NCBI GenBank assembly: GCA_003251535.1
Contig: QKFD01000109.1
Location: 30,058-94,057 of the forward strand
Direction of reading: 5' to 3'
Source: Chromatiales bacterium
GTDB taxonomy: Bacteria; Pseudomonadota; Gammaproteobacteria; Thiohalomonadales; Thiohalomonadaceae
Length of the DNA stretch: 64,000 nucleotides
The notes beneath the pieces are model-generated. The model was not told the origin of the DNA. It did no database searches and was given only the letters and a program-made list of their open reading frames with translations. Shown piece by piece: positions 1 to 7,451 of the stretch; the stretch's first letter is position 1; every line of letters starts with the position of its first letter. A program made the position numbers and the translations under genes.

Positions 1-378
1 GTCAATCTCGCGGCCCAGCACGGCCTGCACGGTGACGGCAGCATCGCCCTAGAGAGGCTGCTCGCCTGGGATCCAGAGATCATCATCACCCTCGGCGAGC
101 GCCAACGGCAGGCCATCCTGACGGACCCCCGCTGGCGCCCCATCAGCGCCGTGCGCACTCGTCGGGTCATCACCAACCCCAAGGGGATCAACGCCTGGTG
201 TACCCGTGCGGCAGAGGCGGCACTCCAGGTGGTGTGGGCCGCCAAGACCTTCCACCCACAGCGTCTCCCTGAGATAGAGCTGCCAGAGGAGACGCGCACG
301 TTCTATCGCCAGTTTTATGGCTACGCCCTCAGCGACGCGGAGGTGGTGCGGGTGTTAAGCGGACTGCCACCCGGCTGA
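1..378 (+). CDS. C-terminal part of a periplasmic metal/siderophore-binding protein (BtuF/FepB type), cut by the window edge
   Basis: Frame 1 is open from the first base to TGA at 376-378, giving the last 125 residues of a longer protein. The segment has a LAWDPEIIITL-type strand typical of cluster A-II (BtuF/FepB/MolA) binding proteins. It ends in LPEETRTFYRQFYGYALSDA, which closely parallels LPAETRTFYRLFFGLELSDA at the end of the binding protein at 33965-35050. The two are therefore paralogues, and by family this one should deliver a chelated metal or an oxyanion to a FecCD permease. Its permease, ATPase and N-terminus lie outside the window. Substrate is unknown; the family call is firm because both C-termini align over about 20 residues. 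Confidence 0.8.
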   Translation, partial: VNLAAQHGLHGDGSIALERLLAWDPEIIITLGERQRQAILTDPRWRPISAVRTRRVITNPKGINAWCTRAAEAALQVVWAAKTFHPQRLPEIELPEETRTFYRQFYGYALSDAEVVRVLSGLPPG

Positions 379-448
379 GCGGTACAACAAGGGGCCACGG
401 CCACCACGCAAGGCGAGCGCGGGGTGACTCAAACATCCCGCGTGTTTA

Positions 449-469
449 GGGGCCGTTGCGTGAGGCCCC
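449..469. terminator. weak hairpin after the binding-protein gene
   Basis: GGGGCC at 449-454 pairs with GGCCCC at 464-469 across a 9-base loop. It is followed by further GC-rich sequence and no T-run. It may act in termination of the upstream gene but is not a textbook Rho-independent terminator. Confidence 0.3.
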
Positions 470-549
470 GGCGCCGGGCCTGGCCCCCCTGCATATGACC
501 CTGTCAAAAGTGACAACTTTTGCCCCCCGGCCCACTAGCGTACCCTGCG

Positions 550-572
550 GACGCCCCAAACCTGGGGGCGTC
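550..572. promoter_or_regulatory. hairpin in the leader of the small secreted protein gene
   Basis: GACGCCCC (550-557) and GGGGCGTC (565-572) form a perfect 8-bp stem with a 7-base loop, about 80 bases before the likely start codon at 655. No T-run follows, so a 5' leader structure or processing site is as likely as a terminator. Confidence 0.35.
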
Positions 573-654
573 ATGCGGTTTGTGGCGCCCCCTTAGTAAC
601 CCCCGGAAGAGAGATCAGCGGCCATCAATCCTTCCCCAGCTCGGTGGTGAGCCC

Positions 655-1122
655 ATGCCCCACATTGTGGTGCTGCTCTGTGCCCTCAGCCTCCTGCTGC
701 CCGCGCAACCTGTGCGGGCAGACGGGGAGAGATCCGCGCCACCCAAGGCATTCCGTGTCGTTGAACTCCAGTGGTTAGGCAAACAGGGAGCCCATCTCCA
801 ACTGCGCCTACTGCTCCAGCTACAACGCCCCACACCGGCGCCCCCCAGCCGGCTCCGCTTTCACCTGGAGGTGGCCGGGCGCCTATGGGCCGATGAGGCG
901 ATCACGCTGGAAGCGGCGCAGTGGCGGGTGGGGGCCGGGGGCGAACTCTGGCTCATGCCCACCTTTACCTTCACCCCCGCCCAGGCAGGTGGCGATCCGG
1001 TCACCACCTTGGCGCGTGACCACGGCCCCTTCCGCTTCACGGGAGAGCTATGTCTGGCCGGTGAACGGGGTGGCTGCTACCCCCTGCACGACGCCGGTGA
1101 GCGGCTCCACATCCTCAAGTGA
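655..1122 (+). CDS. small exported protein of unknown function
   Basis: The 155-residue product starts at ATG 655, because the residues from there form a clean Sec signal peptide (PHIVVLLCALSLLLPAQPVRA, predicted cleavage after ARA-type residues about position 23). The longer open frame from 520 would bury that signal. The mature part alternates hydrophobic and polar residues (LRLLLQLQRP, RLRFHLEVAG), suggesting a beta-sandwich. It distantly recalls LEA-type-2 domains, which is only an impression. It has two cysteines near the C-terminus (CLAGERGGC) that could form a disulfide. It follows the binding-protein fragment on the same strand, but a 276-bp gap argues against a tight operon. Function is not recognised. 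Confidence 0.55.
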   Translation: MPHIVVLLCALSLLLPAQPVRADGERSAPPKAFRVVELQWLGKQGAHLQLRLLLQLQRPTPAPPSRLRFHLEVAGRLWADEAITLEAAQWRVGAGGELWLMPTFTFTPAQAGGDPVTTLARDHGPFRFTGELCLAGERGGCYPLHDAGERLHILK

Positions 1123-1173
1123 AGAGCAGAGGTGACACATCGTGCTGATAGGGTATCGCCTATCCGTCACACA

Positions 1174-1208
1174 ATTACTAGTAATGATGTTGCTTGATTA
1201 CTAGTAAT
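1174..1208. promoter_or_regulatory. two identical 12-bp perfect palindromes, probable operator of the yjf operon
   Basis: ATTACTAGTAAT occurs at 1174-1185 and again at 1197-1208, 23 bp apart centre to centre, i.e. about two helical turns on the same face. Each is its own reverse complement. They lie 46-81 bp before the first gene of the operon, where the AT-rich content stands out from GC-rich surroundings. Flanks add a partial outer match (GGTATC at 1152-1157 against GATACC at 1211-1216). This arrangement fits cooperative binding of a small dimeric regulator. Confidence 0.65.
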
Positions 1209-1254
1209 CGGATACCGTGAGCGCCAACGCTGAGAGCCGAGAGCCTGCAAAGCC

Positions 1255-1878
1255 ATGTCCGAAAGCAAATCAGCCAAGTTGCAAAGGGCCTTTCGGGAGC
1301 GGATGAGGCAACAGGGTTTGGTCTCGAAGCTGGTGTACATCCGCCCGGAACACGCCGGCCTGCTGACCCGAGTTGAGCGGGCCCTGCGACAACCGAAGGC
1401 GATGGTCTGGGTTGCCAACCACACAGGAGAAACGCGCAGCATGAGCCATACCCCCCACTGGACAACCAGCTCACTATTTGAGGCGCTGAAACAGGTGGAG
1501 CTGGTCACGCAGGGCCAAGCGACCGTCGAGCTGATCGAAGGCCTGGAGCCGGCGATCAACCTCACCATGCACGACTACGGCGATCTCCCCATTCAGATCA
1601 CCGCCTCCGGCGAGCAGCTCTTCTGTGCCACCACCATGTGGGAGGCGAGCAAGGTCAAAGATCCCGTGGCCTTCAATGAGCTGCTGCTACTGGTCAACCC
1701 CGTCAACCCGCTCTCCAACTTCGGCCTCAGCCAGCTCCCCGATGGCCAGCGGGTCTACATCGTCTTTGGTGAGTTGAGTGCCGCCTCGGATCTCGGCTGT
1801 GTCATCGAAGAGTTTGAGACCTTGGCCCGCAACGCCATCGAAGCCGCCGAAGGCTTCGCCGACCAACTGATCGCCTAA
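1255..1878 (+). CDS. yjfI: YjfI-like DUF2170 protein with an N-terminal extension
   Basis: At 207 residues this is longer than enterobacterial YjfI (about 133). Residues from about 70 onward match the DUF2170 pattern, including MHDYGDLPIQITASGEQL and the acidic C-terminal helix CVIEEFETLARNAIEAAEGF. The extra N-terminus, with FRERMRQQGLVSKLVYIRP, looks like the basic helix plus strand found in small ribbon-helix-helix type DNA-binding proteins. That is inference; if right, this protein could bind the palindromes at 1174-1208. It is first in a seven-gene operon whose order matches E. coli yjfIJKLMC apart from an inserted channel gene. The molecular function of YjfI is not established. Confidence 0.8.
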   Translation: MSESKSAKLQRAFRERMRQQGLVSKLVYIRPEHAGLLTRVERALRQPKAMVWVANHTGETRSMSHTPHWTTSSLFEALKQVELVTQGQATVELIEGLEPAINLTMHDYGDLPIQITASGEQLFCATTMWEASKVKDPVAFNELLLLVNPVNPLSNFGLSQLPDGQRVYIVFGELSAASDLGCVIEEFETLARNAIEAAEGFADQLIA

Positions 1879-1897
1879 CTCTCTGCGAGGAACCACG

Positions 1898-2596
1898 ATG
1901 GGTATCCTATCCAAGCTCTTCACCGCCGTCCGCGGTGGTGCCACCGAGGTCGGCCAGGCCATTGTCGATAGCCAGGCGCTGCGCATCCTGGATCAAGAGA
2001 TCCGCGACTCTAGTGCGGCACTGAGTTCAACGCGGGAGGAGTTGGCCAAGGTGATGGCGCAGCGCAAGCTGGCGGCCGACAAGCTAAAGCCGCTGCTCGC
2101 TAAACAGGAGGAGTATGAAGGCTACGCCGAGCAGGCCCTGGCCAAGGGCGATGAGGCGCTGGCCCTGGAGGTGGCCACCAAGATCGCCGAGATCGAGAAC
2201 GAGATGGTGGAGCACCAGATGCAGGTGGACAACTACGACAGCAGCATCGCCACCATGCGCAAGAGCATCCAAGAGGGTGAGAAGACCGTCGCCCGGCTCC
2301 GCGTACAGGTGGATCAGGTCAAGGCCACTGCCAGCGTACAGCGCGCCCAGGCGGTGATTGCCGAGCGCCACAGTGGCGCCAACCGCACCATCAGCAGCGC
2401 AGTTGACTCCCTGGAGCGGATCAAACAGCGGCAGGCCGAGACGGCGGCGCGCTTTGAAGCGGCGCAAGAGCTGGCACAGGACGGACAGGATATCGACCTG
2501 AAGGCCCGGCTGCGGCAGGCGGGCATCGTAGCGGAAGGCAATCAGGCCAACGACGTGCTGGCACGTATTAGAAAAAAGAGCGGCGGCGGGGCGTAA
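1898..2596 (+). CDS. yjfJ: PspA/IM30 (ESCRT-III-like) family protein YjfJ
   Basis: The 232-residue product is almost entirely coiled coil with the PspA/IM30 plan. An amphipathic N-terminal helix (MGILSKLFTAVRGG) is followed by long heptad helices to about residue 190. The family binds membrane phospholipid through that first helix and polymerises on stressed inner membranes. The start at ATG 1898 follows a GCGAGG ribosome site after a 19-bp gap from yjfI. It lacks a neighbouring pspBC or PspF gene, so it is the YjfJ branch rather than the classic phage-shock PspA. In this operon it probably works with the channel and DUF350 membrane proteins; the partners are inferred from conserved gene order. 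Confidence 0.9.
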   Translation: MGILSKLFTAVRGGATEVGQAIVDSQALRILDQEIRDSSAALSSTREELAKVMAQRKLAADKLKPLLAKQEEYEGYAEQALAKGDEALALEVATKIAEIENEMVEHQMQVDNYDSSIATMRKSIQEGEKTVARLRVQVDQVKATASVQRAQAVIAERHSGANRTISSAVDSLERIKQRQAETAARFEAAQELAQDGQDIDLKARLRQAGIVAEGNQANDVLARIRKKSGGGA

Positions 2597-2629
2597 CCAC
2601 TCGCTGGGCCATGGGGGGAGTTTTCGAGG

Positions 2630-3655
2630 ATGCCGATTTTACTGCGGGCCCTCGCCGTGCTGCGGGGCCACATTGCACGGGTGGGCTGGGTCCTCCTGCT
2701 ACTGATCACCAGCCTCCATCTACTGCTCTCCTGGGGGCTGATGTGGCTGGCGGGCGAGCAGGAGCTGGTGACCCCCGAGGTGTGGCCCTACTTCTACTTT
2801 GTCACTGCCACCACCATCGGCTATGGCGACTACTCCCCCCACACCTTGCTGGGGCGCTGGGTGGGGATCCTCTTCCTCATCCCCGGCAGCATCGGGCTGT
2901 TTGCCGCCCTTATCGGCAAAATGACCTCGCTCTTCATCGAATTCTGGAGGAAAGGAATGCAGGGCAAACGGGACTACTCGGGGCTCAGTAGCCATACCGT
3001 CATCGTTGGTTGGCACGGCGAGACCACCGAACGCATGGTGCAACTACTGATGGAGGATCGCATCACGCGCACCGATGACATCGTGCTGTGCGTGACCGAC
3101 GACATCGAAAACCCCCTGCCCGACAAGGTGCTGTTCGTCCGCGGTGAATCCTTCGCCCAACCTTCGCTATTGAAGCGGGCTGGGGTTGCCAGCGCCGAAC
3201 GGATCCTGGTTTTCGGCAGCTCCGACGAGCAGACCCTGGCCACCGCCTTCGCCATCCTCTCCCACCAGCCTGTGGGCCACATGGTGGTCCACTTCCATGC
3301 CGAGGAGTCGGCCCAGCTCCTGCGCAGCCACTACCCCCGCGTCGAGTGTACCCGCAACCTGGCGGTGGATGTGTTGGTACGCGCCGCGCAGGACCCTGGG
3401 ATCTCGCGGATGACCGAAGAGATGCTCTCCATCTCCACCGGTCCCACGGAGTACAGCCTACGTCTGCCGCAAGGGCGGAGCACGGCCCCATTTGGCGAAC
3501 TACTGGTGCAGTTCAAAGAGCGCCACAACGCCATCTTGCTGGGGTTTGCCCGCGCGGGAGAGGGCGAGACCATCAAGCTAAACCCGCGCTGGGAGGAGAG
3601 CATCCACGGCGGCGATACCCTCTACTACATGGCCGACGCCCGCATTGAGCTGTAG
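2630..3655 (+). CDS. two-TM potassium channel with cytoplasmic TrkA-N/RCK-like domain
   Basis: The 341-residue protein has a first membrane helix at about 18-40. A pore loop with selectivity filter TTIGYGDYSP lies at 61-70 and a second helix at about 75-98. From about 115 there is a Rossmann-like RCK/TrkA-N domain (HTVIVGWHGETTERMV), then a C-terminal beta-rich TrkA-C-like end. The GYGD filter marks it as K+ selective by family. ATG 2630 follows GGGGGGAG at 2613-2620. It is 33 bp after yjfJ and 36 bp before yjfK, so it is embedded in the yjf operon, a position E. coli lacks. The RCK domain would gate the channel by nucleotide or ion binding; the exact ligand cannot be read. Confidence 0.9.
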   Translation: MPILLRALAVLRGHIARVGWVLLLLITSLHLLLSWGLMWLAGEQELVTPEVWPYFYFVTATTIGYGDYSPHTLLGRWVGILFLIPGSIGLFAALIGKMTSLFIEFWRKGMQGKRDYSGLSSHTVIVGWHGETTERMVQLLMEDRITRTDDIVLCVTDDIENPLPDKVLFVRGESFAQPSLLKRAGVASAERILVFGSSDEQTLATAFAILSHQPVGHMVVHFHAEESAQLLRSHYPRVECTRNLAVDVLVRAAQDPGISRMTEEMLSISTGPTEYSLRLPQGRSTAPFGELLVQFKERHNAILLGFARAGEGETIKLNPRWEESIHGGDTLYYMADARIEL

Positions 3656-3691
3656 GCCGCCCCGTTGTCTCGATAGCAGGAGCCCCATGTC

Positions 3692-4348
3692 ATGTTCGAC
3701 TTTCTCAAAAAGGCGCTGCGTGCGGCGCAAAACGAGCAGCAACCCGTTGGCCCCCAGTCCGCGCTGGAGGAGTTGGGGTTGCGCCTGGATGGGTTTGCCG
3801 AACTGGATCCACTACCGTTTCGTCTGCGCGGCGAGGGACTACTCTTCGCACCGCCCACCGATGCGCAGAAGATCGAGGCATATGGCCTGGTCGATCTAGG
3901 GGCCGATACCCAGCTCCACCGCTACTACTTCACCGATGACGCCTGGCTCCAGGTGAAGACGACAGATGAGCGGATCGACGAACTCAAATATTGGGTCTTC
4001 CACCGCACGCGCCACCCGGCCCAACAGGAGGCGTTTGAGCGCTGGCTGCAACCTGGCAGCGAACTCGGGCTCCCCACCTTGGAGTATGAAGGCAAGCAGT
4101 TCACCCGTGTCTGGGGCGATGGGCCAGAGTGGTCACCCCCGATCCGCTTCAGCGAGGCAGTGGCCAGCGAGCGCGCCGGAGAGATCAAATACCGCACCAC
4201 ACACCACACCATGCTATTTGAGCGGGAGGTCCCACAGGCCGATCGCATGGAGTATCTGCTGATCTCAGCCGAGCTGACCGAGGGGGAGTTCTGCGTTGTC
4301 TTTAGTGTGGGTGTCGACATTACCACCGCCGATCTCAAAATTGCCTAG
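3692..4348 (+). CDS. yjfK: YjfK-like DUF2491 protein
   Basis: This is a 218-residue soluble protein with no signal peptide or membrane helix, the usual size for YjfK. It begins with an amphipathic MFDFLKKALRAAQNEQQ helix. A beta-rich core follows with HRYYFTDDAWLQ and KYWVFHRTRHPAQQEAFERW. Identification rests on this composition together with its place between the channel/PspA genes and a DUF350 gene, exactly as in the E. coli yjf operon. Function of DUF2491 is unknown. The 15-bp gap to the next gene and matching strand support co-transcription. Confidence 0.78.
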   Translation: MFDFLKKALRAAQNEQQPVGPQSALEELGLRLDGFAELDPLPFRLRGEGLLFAPPTDAQKIEAYGLVDLGADTQLHRYYFTDDAWLQVKTTDERIDELKYWVFHRTRHPAQQEAFERWLQPGSELGLPTLEYEGKQFTRVWGDGPEWSPPIRFSEAVASERAGEIKYRTTHHTMLFEREVPQADRMEYLLISAELTEGEFCVVFSVGVDITTADLKIA

Positions 4349-4363
4349 AGGAGTTGAAACAAG

Positions 4364-4774
4364 ATGAATGAAGCCGCCACCTATCTGGTCGGTCTCCCCG
4401 CTTTTCTGGCCTATTTCGGCGTAGGAGTCGCGCTGCTGGCGCTCTTCGCGTTTATCTATATCCTCGTCACCCCCCACGATGAGTGGCAGCTCATCAAGAG
4501 TAACCAACCCTCTGCCGCCATCGCCTTCAGTGGCAGCCTGCTCGGCTTCGTCCTACCGCTCTATAGCGCCATCTCACACTCGGTGGATCTCATCGACTGC
4601 GCGATGTGGGGTGGGATAGCCCTGCTGATCCAGGTCCTCACCTTCCTCTTCATCCGGCTCATCCTGCGCGACGTCTCCACCCGCATCAGCAATGGTGAGT
4701 TGGCCTCCGCCATCCTGGTGGCGGCACTCTCGGTGGCCGTGGGCGTGATCAACGCCGCCAGCATGACCTACTGA
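4364..4774 (+). CDS. yjfL: YjfL-like DUF350 inner-membrane protein
   Basis: The 136-residue protein is nearly all membrane, with hydrophobic helices around 8-35, 48-70, 76-97 and 108-132. GFVLPLYSAISHSVDLIDCA between helices is the conserved DUF350 signature region. DUF350 proteins are four-helix inner-membrane proteins that recur next to PspA-like proteins and YjfM/YjfC homologues. The start ATG 4364 follows GAGGAG at 4348-4353. It is 14 bp upstream of the lipoprotein gene, consistent with one transcript. The role is unproven; an envelope-stress function is inferred from operon context. Confidence 0.85.
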   Translation: MNEAATYLVGLPAFLAYFGVGVALLALFAFIYILVTPHDEWQLIKSNQPSAAIAFSGSLLGFVLPLYSAISHSVDLIDCAMWGGIALLIQVLTFLFIRLILRDVSTRISNGELASAILVAALSVAVGVINAASMTY

Positions 4775-4788
4775 GCGGAGGGCCCGCG

Positions 4789-5502
4789 ATGAAGCGTAGT
4801 AAATTTGCCGGCCTCGCCCTCATGGGGGCGGCCCCCTTTCTACTCACCGCCTGCGGCGGGAGTCCTGATCCAACACCGCGCACCAGCGTTGCCAACCATG
4901 CCGCCGCAGCGCGGGCCGACTGCCCACCGGCGGCCGTGCCGCAGCCGACGGCCGCGCCACAACCAGTGGCCTCACTCAATGCCGACTACAGCAGCGTGGA
5001 GCAGTGCATTGCCGGCAAGATGTTCACCCCGGAGTACTGCCGCGCAGAATATGACAAGGCGCTGGTGACCCACCAGCAGAGTGCGCCCCGCTTCAACGAT
5101 ATGGGCAGTTGCGAAGCGCAATTTGGTGCCCACAACTGTCAGTCGGTGCGTCAGAGCAAAGGCAATAGCTGGTTCGTGCCCGCCATGGCCGGCTTTGTCC
5201 TTGGCCAAGTGGTGGCGGAGCATCGGGAGAAGAATCGCTACTACAACAACGGCGGCGGCTACTACAACTACGTTCGACGTGAACCCGAAAGCTCACCCCT
5301 CACCACAGGTAGCCACCTCTCCACTGGCGCCTTCCAGTCCACCAAGCGGCCCGCCACCCCACCGCCGCCGCCAACCACTAGCAAGCCGGTAACCGCCAAG
5401 AAACCTGCCACCCCGCCACCACCGCCACCCGCCAAGGTGGCAACCCGCTCCACCGGCGGCTTTGGCTCGCAGGCCGCGGCCCGTAGCAGCTGGGGTAGCT
5501 GA
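4789..5502 (+). CDS. yjfM: YjfM-like DUF1190 lipoprotein
   Basis: The 237-residue protein has a type II signal peptide with lipobox LLTAC; Cys22 is the expected lipidation site. The DUF1190 core spans roughly 60-160 and contains CIAGKMFTPEYCRAEYDKAL, GSCEAQFGAHNCQ and the Gly/Tyr-rich stretch YYNNGGGYYNYVRREP, with paired cysteines suited to the periplasm. The tail, about 175-235, carries proline runs (TPPPPPTT, TPPPPPPAK) and a closing Ser/Gly segment, which could span peptidoglycan or be a low-complexity linker. In E. coli, DUF1190 proteins sit next to the YjfC/YgiC ATP-grasp enzymes, as here. Molecular function is not known. Confidence 0.87.
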   Translation: MKRSKFAGLALMGAAPFLLTACGGSPDPTPRTSVANHAAAARADCPPAAVPQPTAAPQPVASLNADYSSVEQCIAGKMFTPEYCRAEYDKALVTHQQSAPRFNDMGSCEAQFGAHNCQSVRQSKGNSWFVPAMAGFVLGQVVAEHREKNRYYNNGGGYYNYVRREPESSPLTTGSHLSTGAFQSTKRPATPPPPPTTSKPVTAKKPATPPPPPPAKVATRSTGGFGSQAAARSSWGS

Positions 5503-5513
5503 AAAATCGCGGC

Positions 5514-5542
5514 GGCAGCGGGGAACCTCCCCTGCCGCTGCC
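5514..5542. promoter_or_regulatory. intercistronic hairpin between yjfM and yjfC
   Basis: GGCAGCGG (5514-5521) pairs with CCGCTGCC (5535-5542) across a 13-base loop that itself contains GG/CC pairs. It lies between the yjfM stop and the yjfC ribosome site, so it may stabilise the upstream mRNA or tune expression of the last gene. No T-run is present. Confidence 0.35.
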
Positions 5543-5563
5543 CCAATCGTGCGAGGAGACTCC

Positions 5564-6727
5564 GTGCAACGTGTGGTGACTCAGGAACGGCCCCATTGGC
5601 GACAGCTGGCAGAGCAGCTGGGCTTCCACTTCCATACCCTTCACGGCGAACCGTACTGGGACGAGAGCGTCTACTACCGGTTCACCCTGCCCCAAATCGA
5701 ACAGGATCTGGAGGCACCCACGGAGGAGCTACATGCCATGTGCATGGACCTGGTGGAGCGGGTGGTGCGCGATGAGGAGTACCTGATCCAACTCGCCATC
5801 CCGCCCGCCTACTGGGACTATATCCGCCGCAGCTGGTACACCGGCCAGCAGCACCTCTACGGCCGCATGGATTTCGCCTACGACGGCAGCGCCCCCGCCA
5901 AACTCTACGAACTCAACTACGACACCCCCACCTCCCTCTACGAGAGCGCCTTCTTCCAATGGGTCTGGCTGGAGCAGGGCCTGGAGCTGGGGTTACTACC
6001 GGCCGGGGCCGATCAGTTCAACTCCATCCAGGAGGGGCTAATCGCCGCCTTTGCACAGCTACGCCCCCACCTCCCTGGACCGCTCTACTTCTCCTGCGTG
6101 CGTGACTCCATCGAGGACCGCGGTACCATCCAGTACCTGCGCGACTGCGCTGCCCAGGCCGATATCGCCACCGCCCTCATCGCCATCGAAGAGATCGGCG
6201 CCAGCGCTGACGGTCGCTTTACCGATCCCGAAGACACCGTGATCCGCGCCCTGTTCAAACTCTACCCGTGGGAGTTCATGTTTCAGGAGCGCTACGGTCC
6301 GCTCCTACCACAGGCCGACACCCTCTTTTTTGAACCGCCGTGGAAGGCGCTCCTCAGCAACAAAGGGATCCTGCCACTGCTCTGGTCACTCCACCGCGGC
6401 CACCCCAACCTGCTACCGGCCCACTTCGACCCCGATCCCAGCGCCCCCCTCAACCCAGGTTGGGTACGCAAACCACTCTTCTCCCGCGAGGGGGCCAACG
6501 TCACCCTCTGCACCCCAACCGGAGAGACCCTCACCGAAGAGGGTCCCTACCACGACGCCCCCTTTATCCAACAGGCCTACCACCCCCTCCCTCGCTTCGC
6601 CGGTCACTACACCCTAATAGGGAGCTGGCTCGTGGGAGATCGCGCCGTAGGCATCGGCGTGCGCGAAGACCACTCCCTCATCACCAAAGACACCTCCCGC
6701 TTCGTGCCCCATGTCATCCTCGACTAA
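5564..6727 (+). CDS. yjfC: YjfC/YgiC-type glutathionylspermidine synthase-like ATP-grasp enzyme
   Basis: Starting at GTG 5564, which has GAGGAG at 5552-5557, the product is 387 residues, the same as E. coli YjfC. An open frame from 5462 exists but overlaps yjfM and has no ribosome site. Family features are visible: KLYELNYDTPTSLYESAFFQ (metal/nucleotide region), WEFMFQERYGP, PPWKALLSNKGILPLLW and RKPLFSREGANV. These match the C-terminal ligase half of glutathionylspermidine synthase. That enzyme couples glutathione to spermidine with ATP, but the substrate of YjfC proteins is not settled, so a peptide-amine ligation is inferred. It ends the yjf operon; the next 237 bp hold no clear gene. Confidence 0.88.
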   Translation: MQRVVTQERPHWRQLAEQLGFHFHTLHGEPYWDESVYYRFTLPQIEQDLEAPTEELHAMCMDLVERVVRDEEYLIQLAIPPAYWDYIRRSWYTGQQHLYGRMDFAYDGSAPAKLYELNYDTPTSLYESAFFQWVWLEQGLELGLLPAGADQFNSIQEGLIAAFAQLRPHLPGPLYFSCVRDSIEDRGTIQYLRDCAAQADIATALIAIEEIGASADGRFTDPEDTVIRALFKLYPWEFMFQERYGPLLPQADTLFFEPPWKALLSNKGILPLLWSLHRGHPNLLPAHFDPDPSAPLNPGWVRKPLFSREGANVTLCTPTGETLTEEGPYHDAPFIQQAYHPLPRFAGHYTLIGSWLVGDRAVGIGVREDHSLITKDTSRFVPHVILD

Positions 6728-6964
6728 CGAGAGGGGCGCGTCGCAAGCCGAGGTGTCAGGCTTGGGGTAGAGATCCGCCCAATCTCACCCAGGACGGCAC
6801 GGACGCCATTTTTCCAGAGGGCAGCCAAGACGGTATCTACGTGGGTGGATCTTGCATCCAGCAGAGACCGTTCCCAACGCCCGCCAGTGGCTTTCCGATG
6901 GTTCAATCCCCTGCGGAAAATAGGTGAAACCACTGCGGGTCCACCGGATATGTGAGAGGCGCAG

Positions 6965-7441
6965 ATGAACAGCCCTGGTGACAAAGACCCTGAGAGCCGC
7001 ATCAGGTGTATCTCATTGGCAGAAAATGTTGTGCGCCACCCAGAGAGGTACTGGGGGATGCGAGCACCCGACTGTGACGTTGTCATAGAGGCAATCGTTG
7101 ATCAGATCAAAACCACGACTCAGGGAGAGATCAGGGTATTTAAAGAACGTGATGGATGGTGTTATGTCGGGTCAGATAAGGATTGGATAGCGGCGGGATT
7201 ATTGAAGGCTGGATCTATTGAGAACTTATTCAAAAAAGCGATGGGGCTCTCAGAGGTGGGGCAAAACTCTTTGAGAATTGAGTTTTTTCTTTCTACTTTT
7301 GCCGAAACTATTGTGCTTTGGAGAGGGCATGAGATCTTTGCTATTCAGGGAAGCGTCTTGGAGGGGCAAAAGATCTTTTTTGAGGAGCGCTACACACACT
7401 GTGTGGCAGTGGGCTTTCATGGAAATGTGTATTCATCATAG
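6965..7441 (+). CDS. orphan 158-residue protein in an AT-richer patch
   Basis: ATG 6965 is preceded by GAGAGGCGC. Base composition is clearly lower in GC than the flanking genes, suggesting recent acquisition. The N-terminal stretch VVRHPERYWGMRAPDCDVVI resembles the start of GyrB/HATPase-type domains (V-R-x-R-P-x-M-Y-x-G followed by an acidic helix), although the protein is too short for a working ATPase. The C-terminal half is beta-rich with FEERYTHCVAVGF. Single-domain proteins like this often occur as immunity or orphan genes in polymorphic-toxin neighbourhoods; that reading is speculative. Immediately downstream, on the opposite strand and 10 bp away, is an ankyrin protein. Confidence 0.55.
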   Translation: MNSPGDKDPESRIRCISLAENVVRHPERYWGMRAPDCDVVIEAIVDQIKTTTQGEIRVFKERDGWCYVGSDKDWIAAGLLKAGSIENLFKKAMGLSEVGQNSLRIEFFLSTFAETIVLWRGHEIFAIQGSVLEGQKIFFEERYTHCVAVGFHGNVYSS

Positions 7442-7451
7442 ACCTGCGCCT

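Noticed and set aside
5462..5563. N-terminal extension of YjfC
   Set aside because: It would overlap the yjfM tail; GTG 5564 has a good ribosome site and yields the same length as E. coli YjfC.
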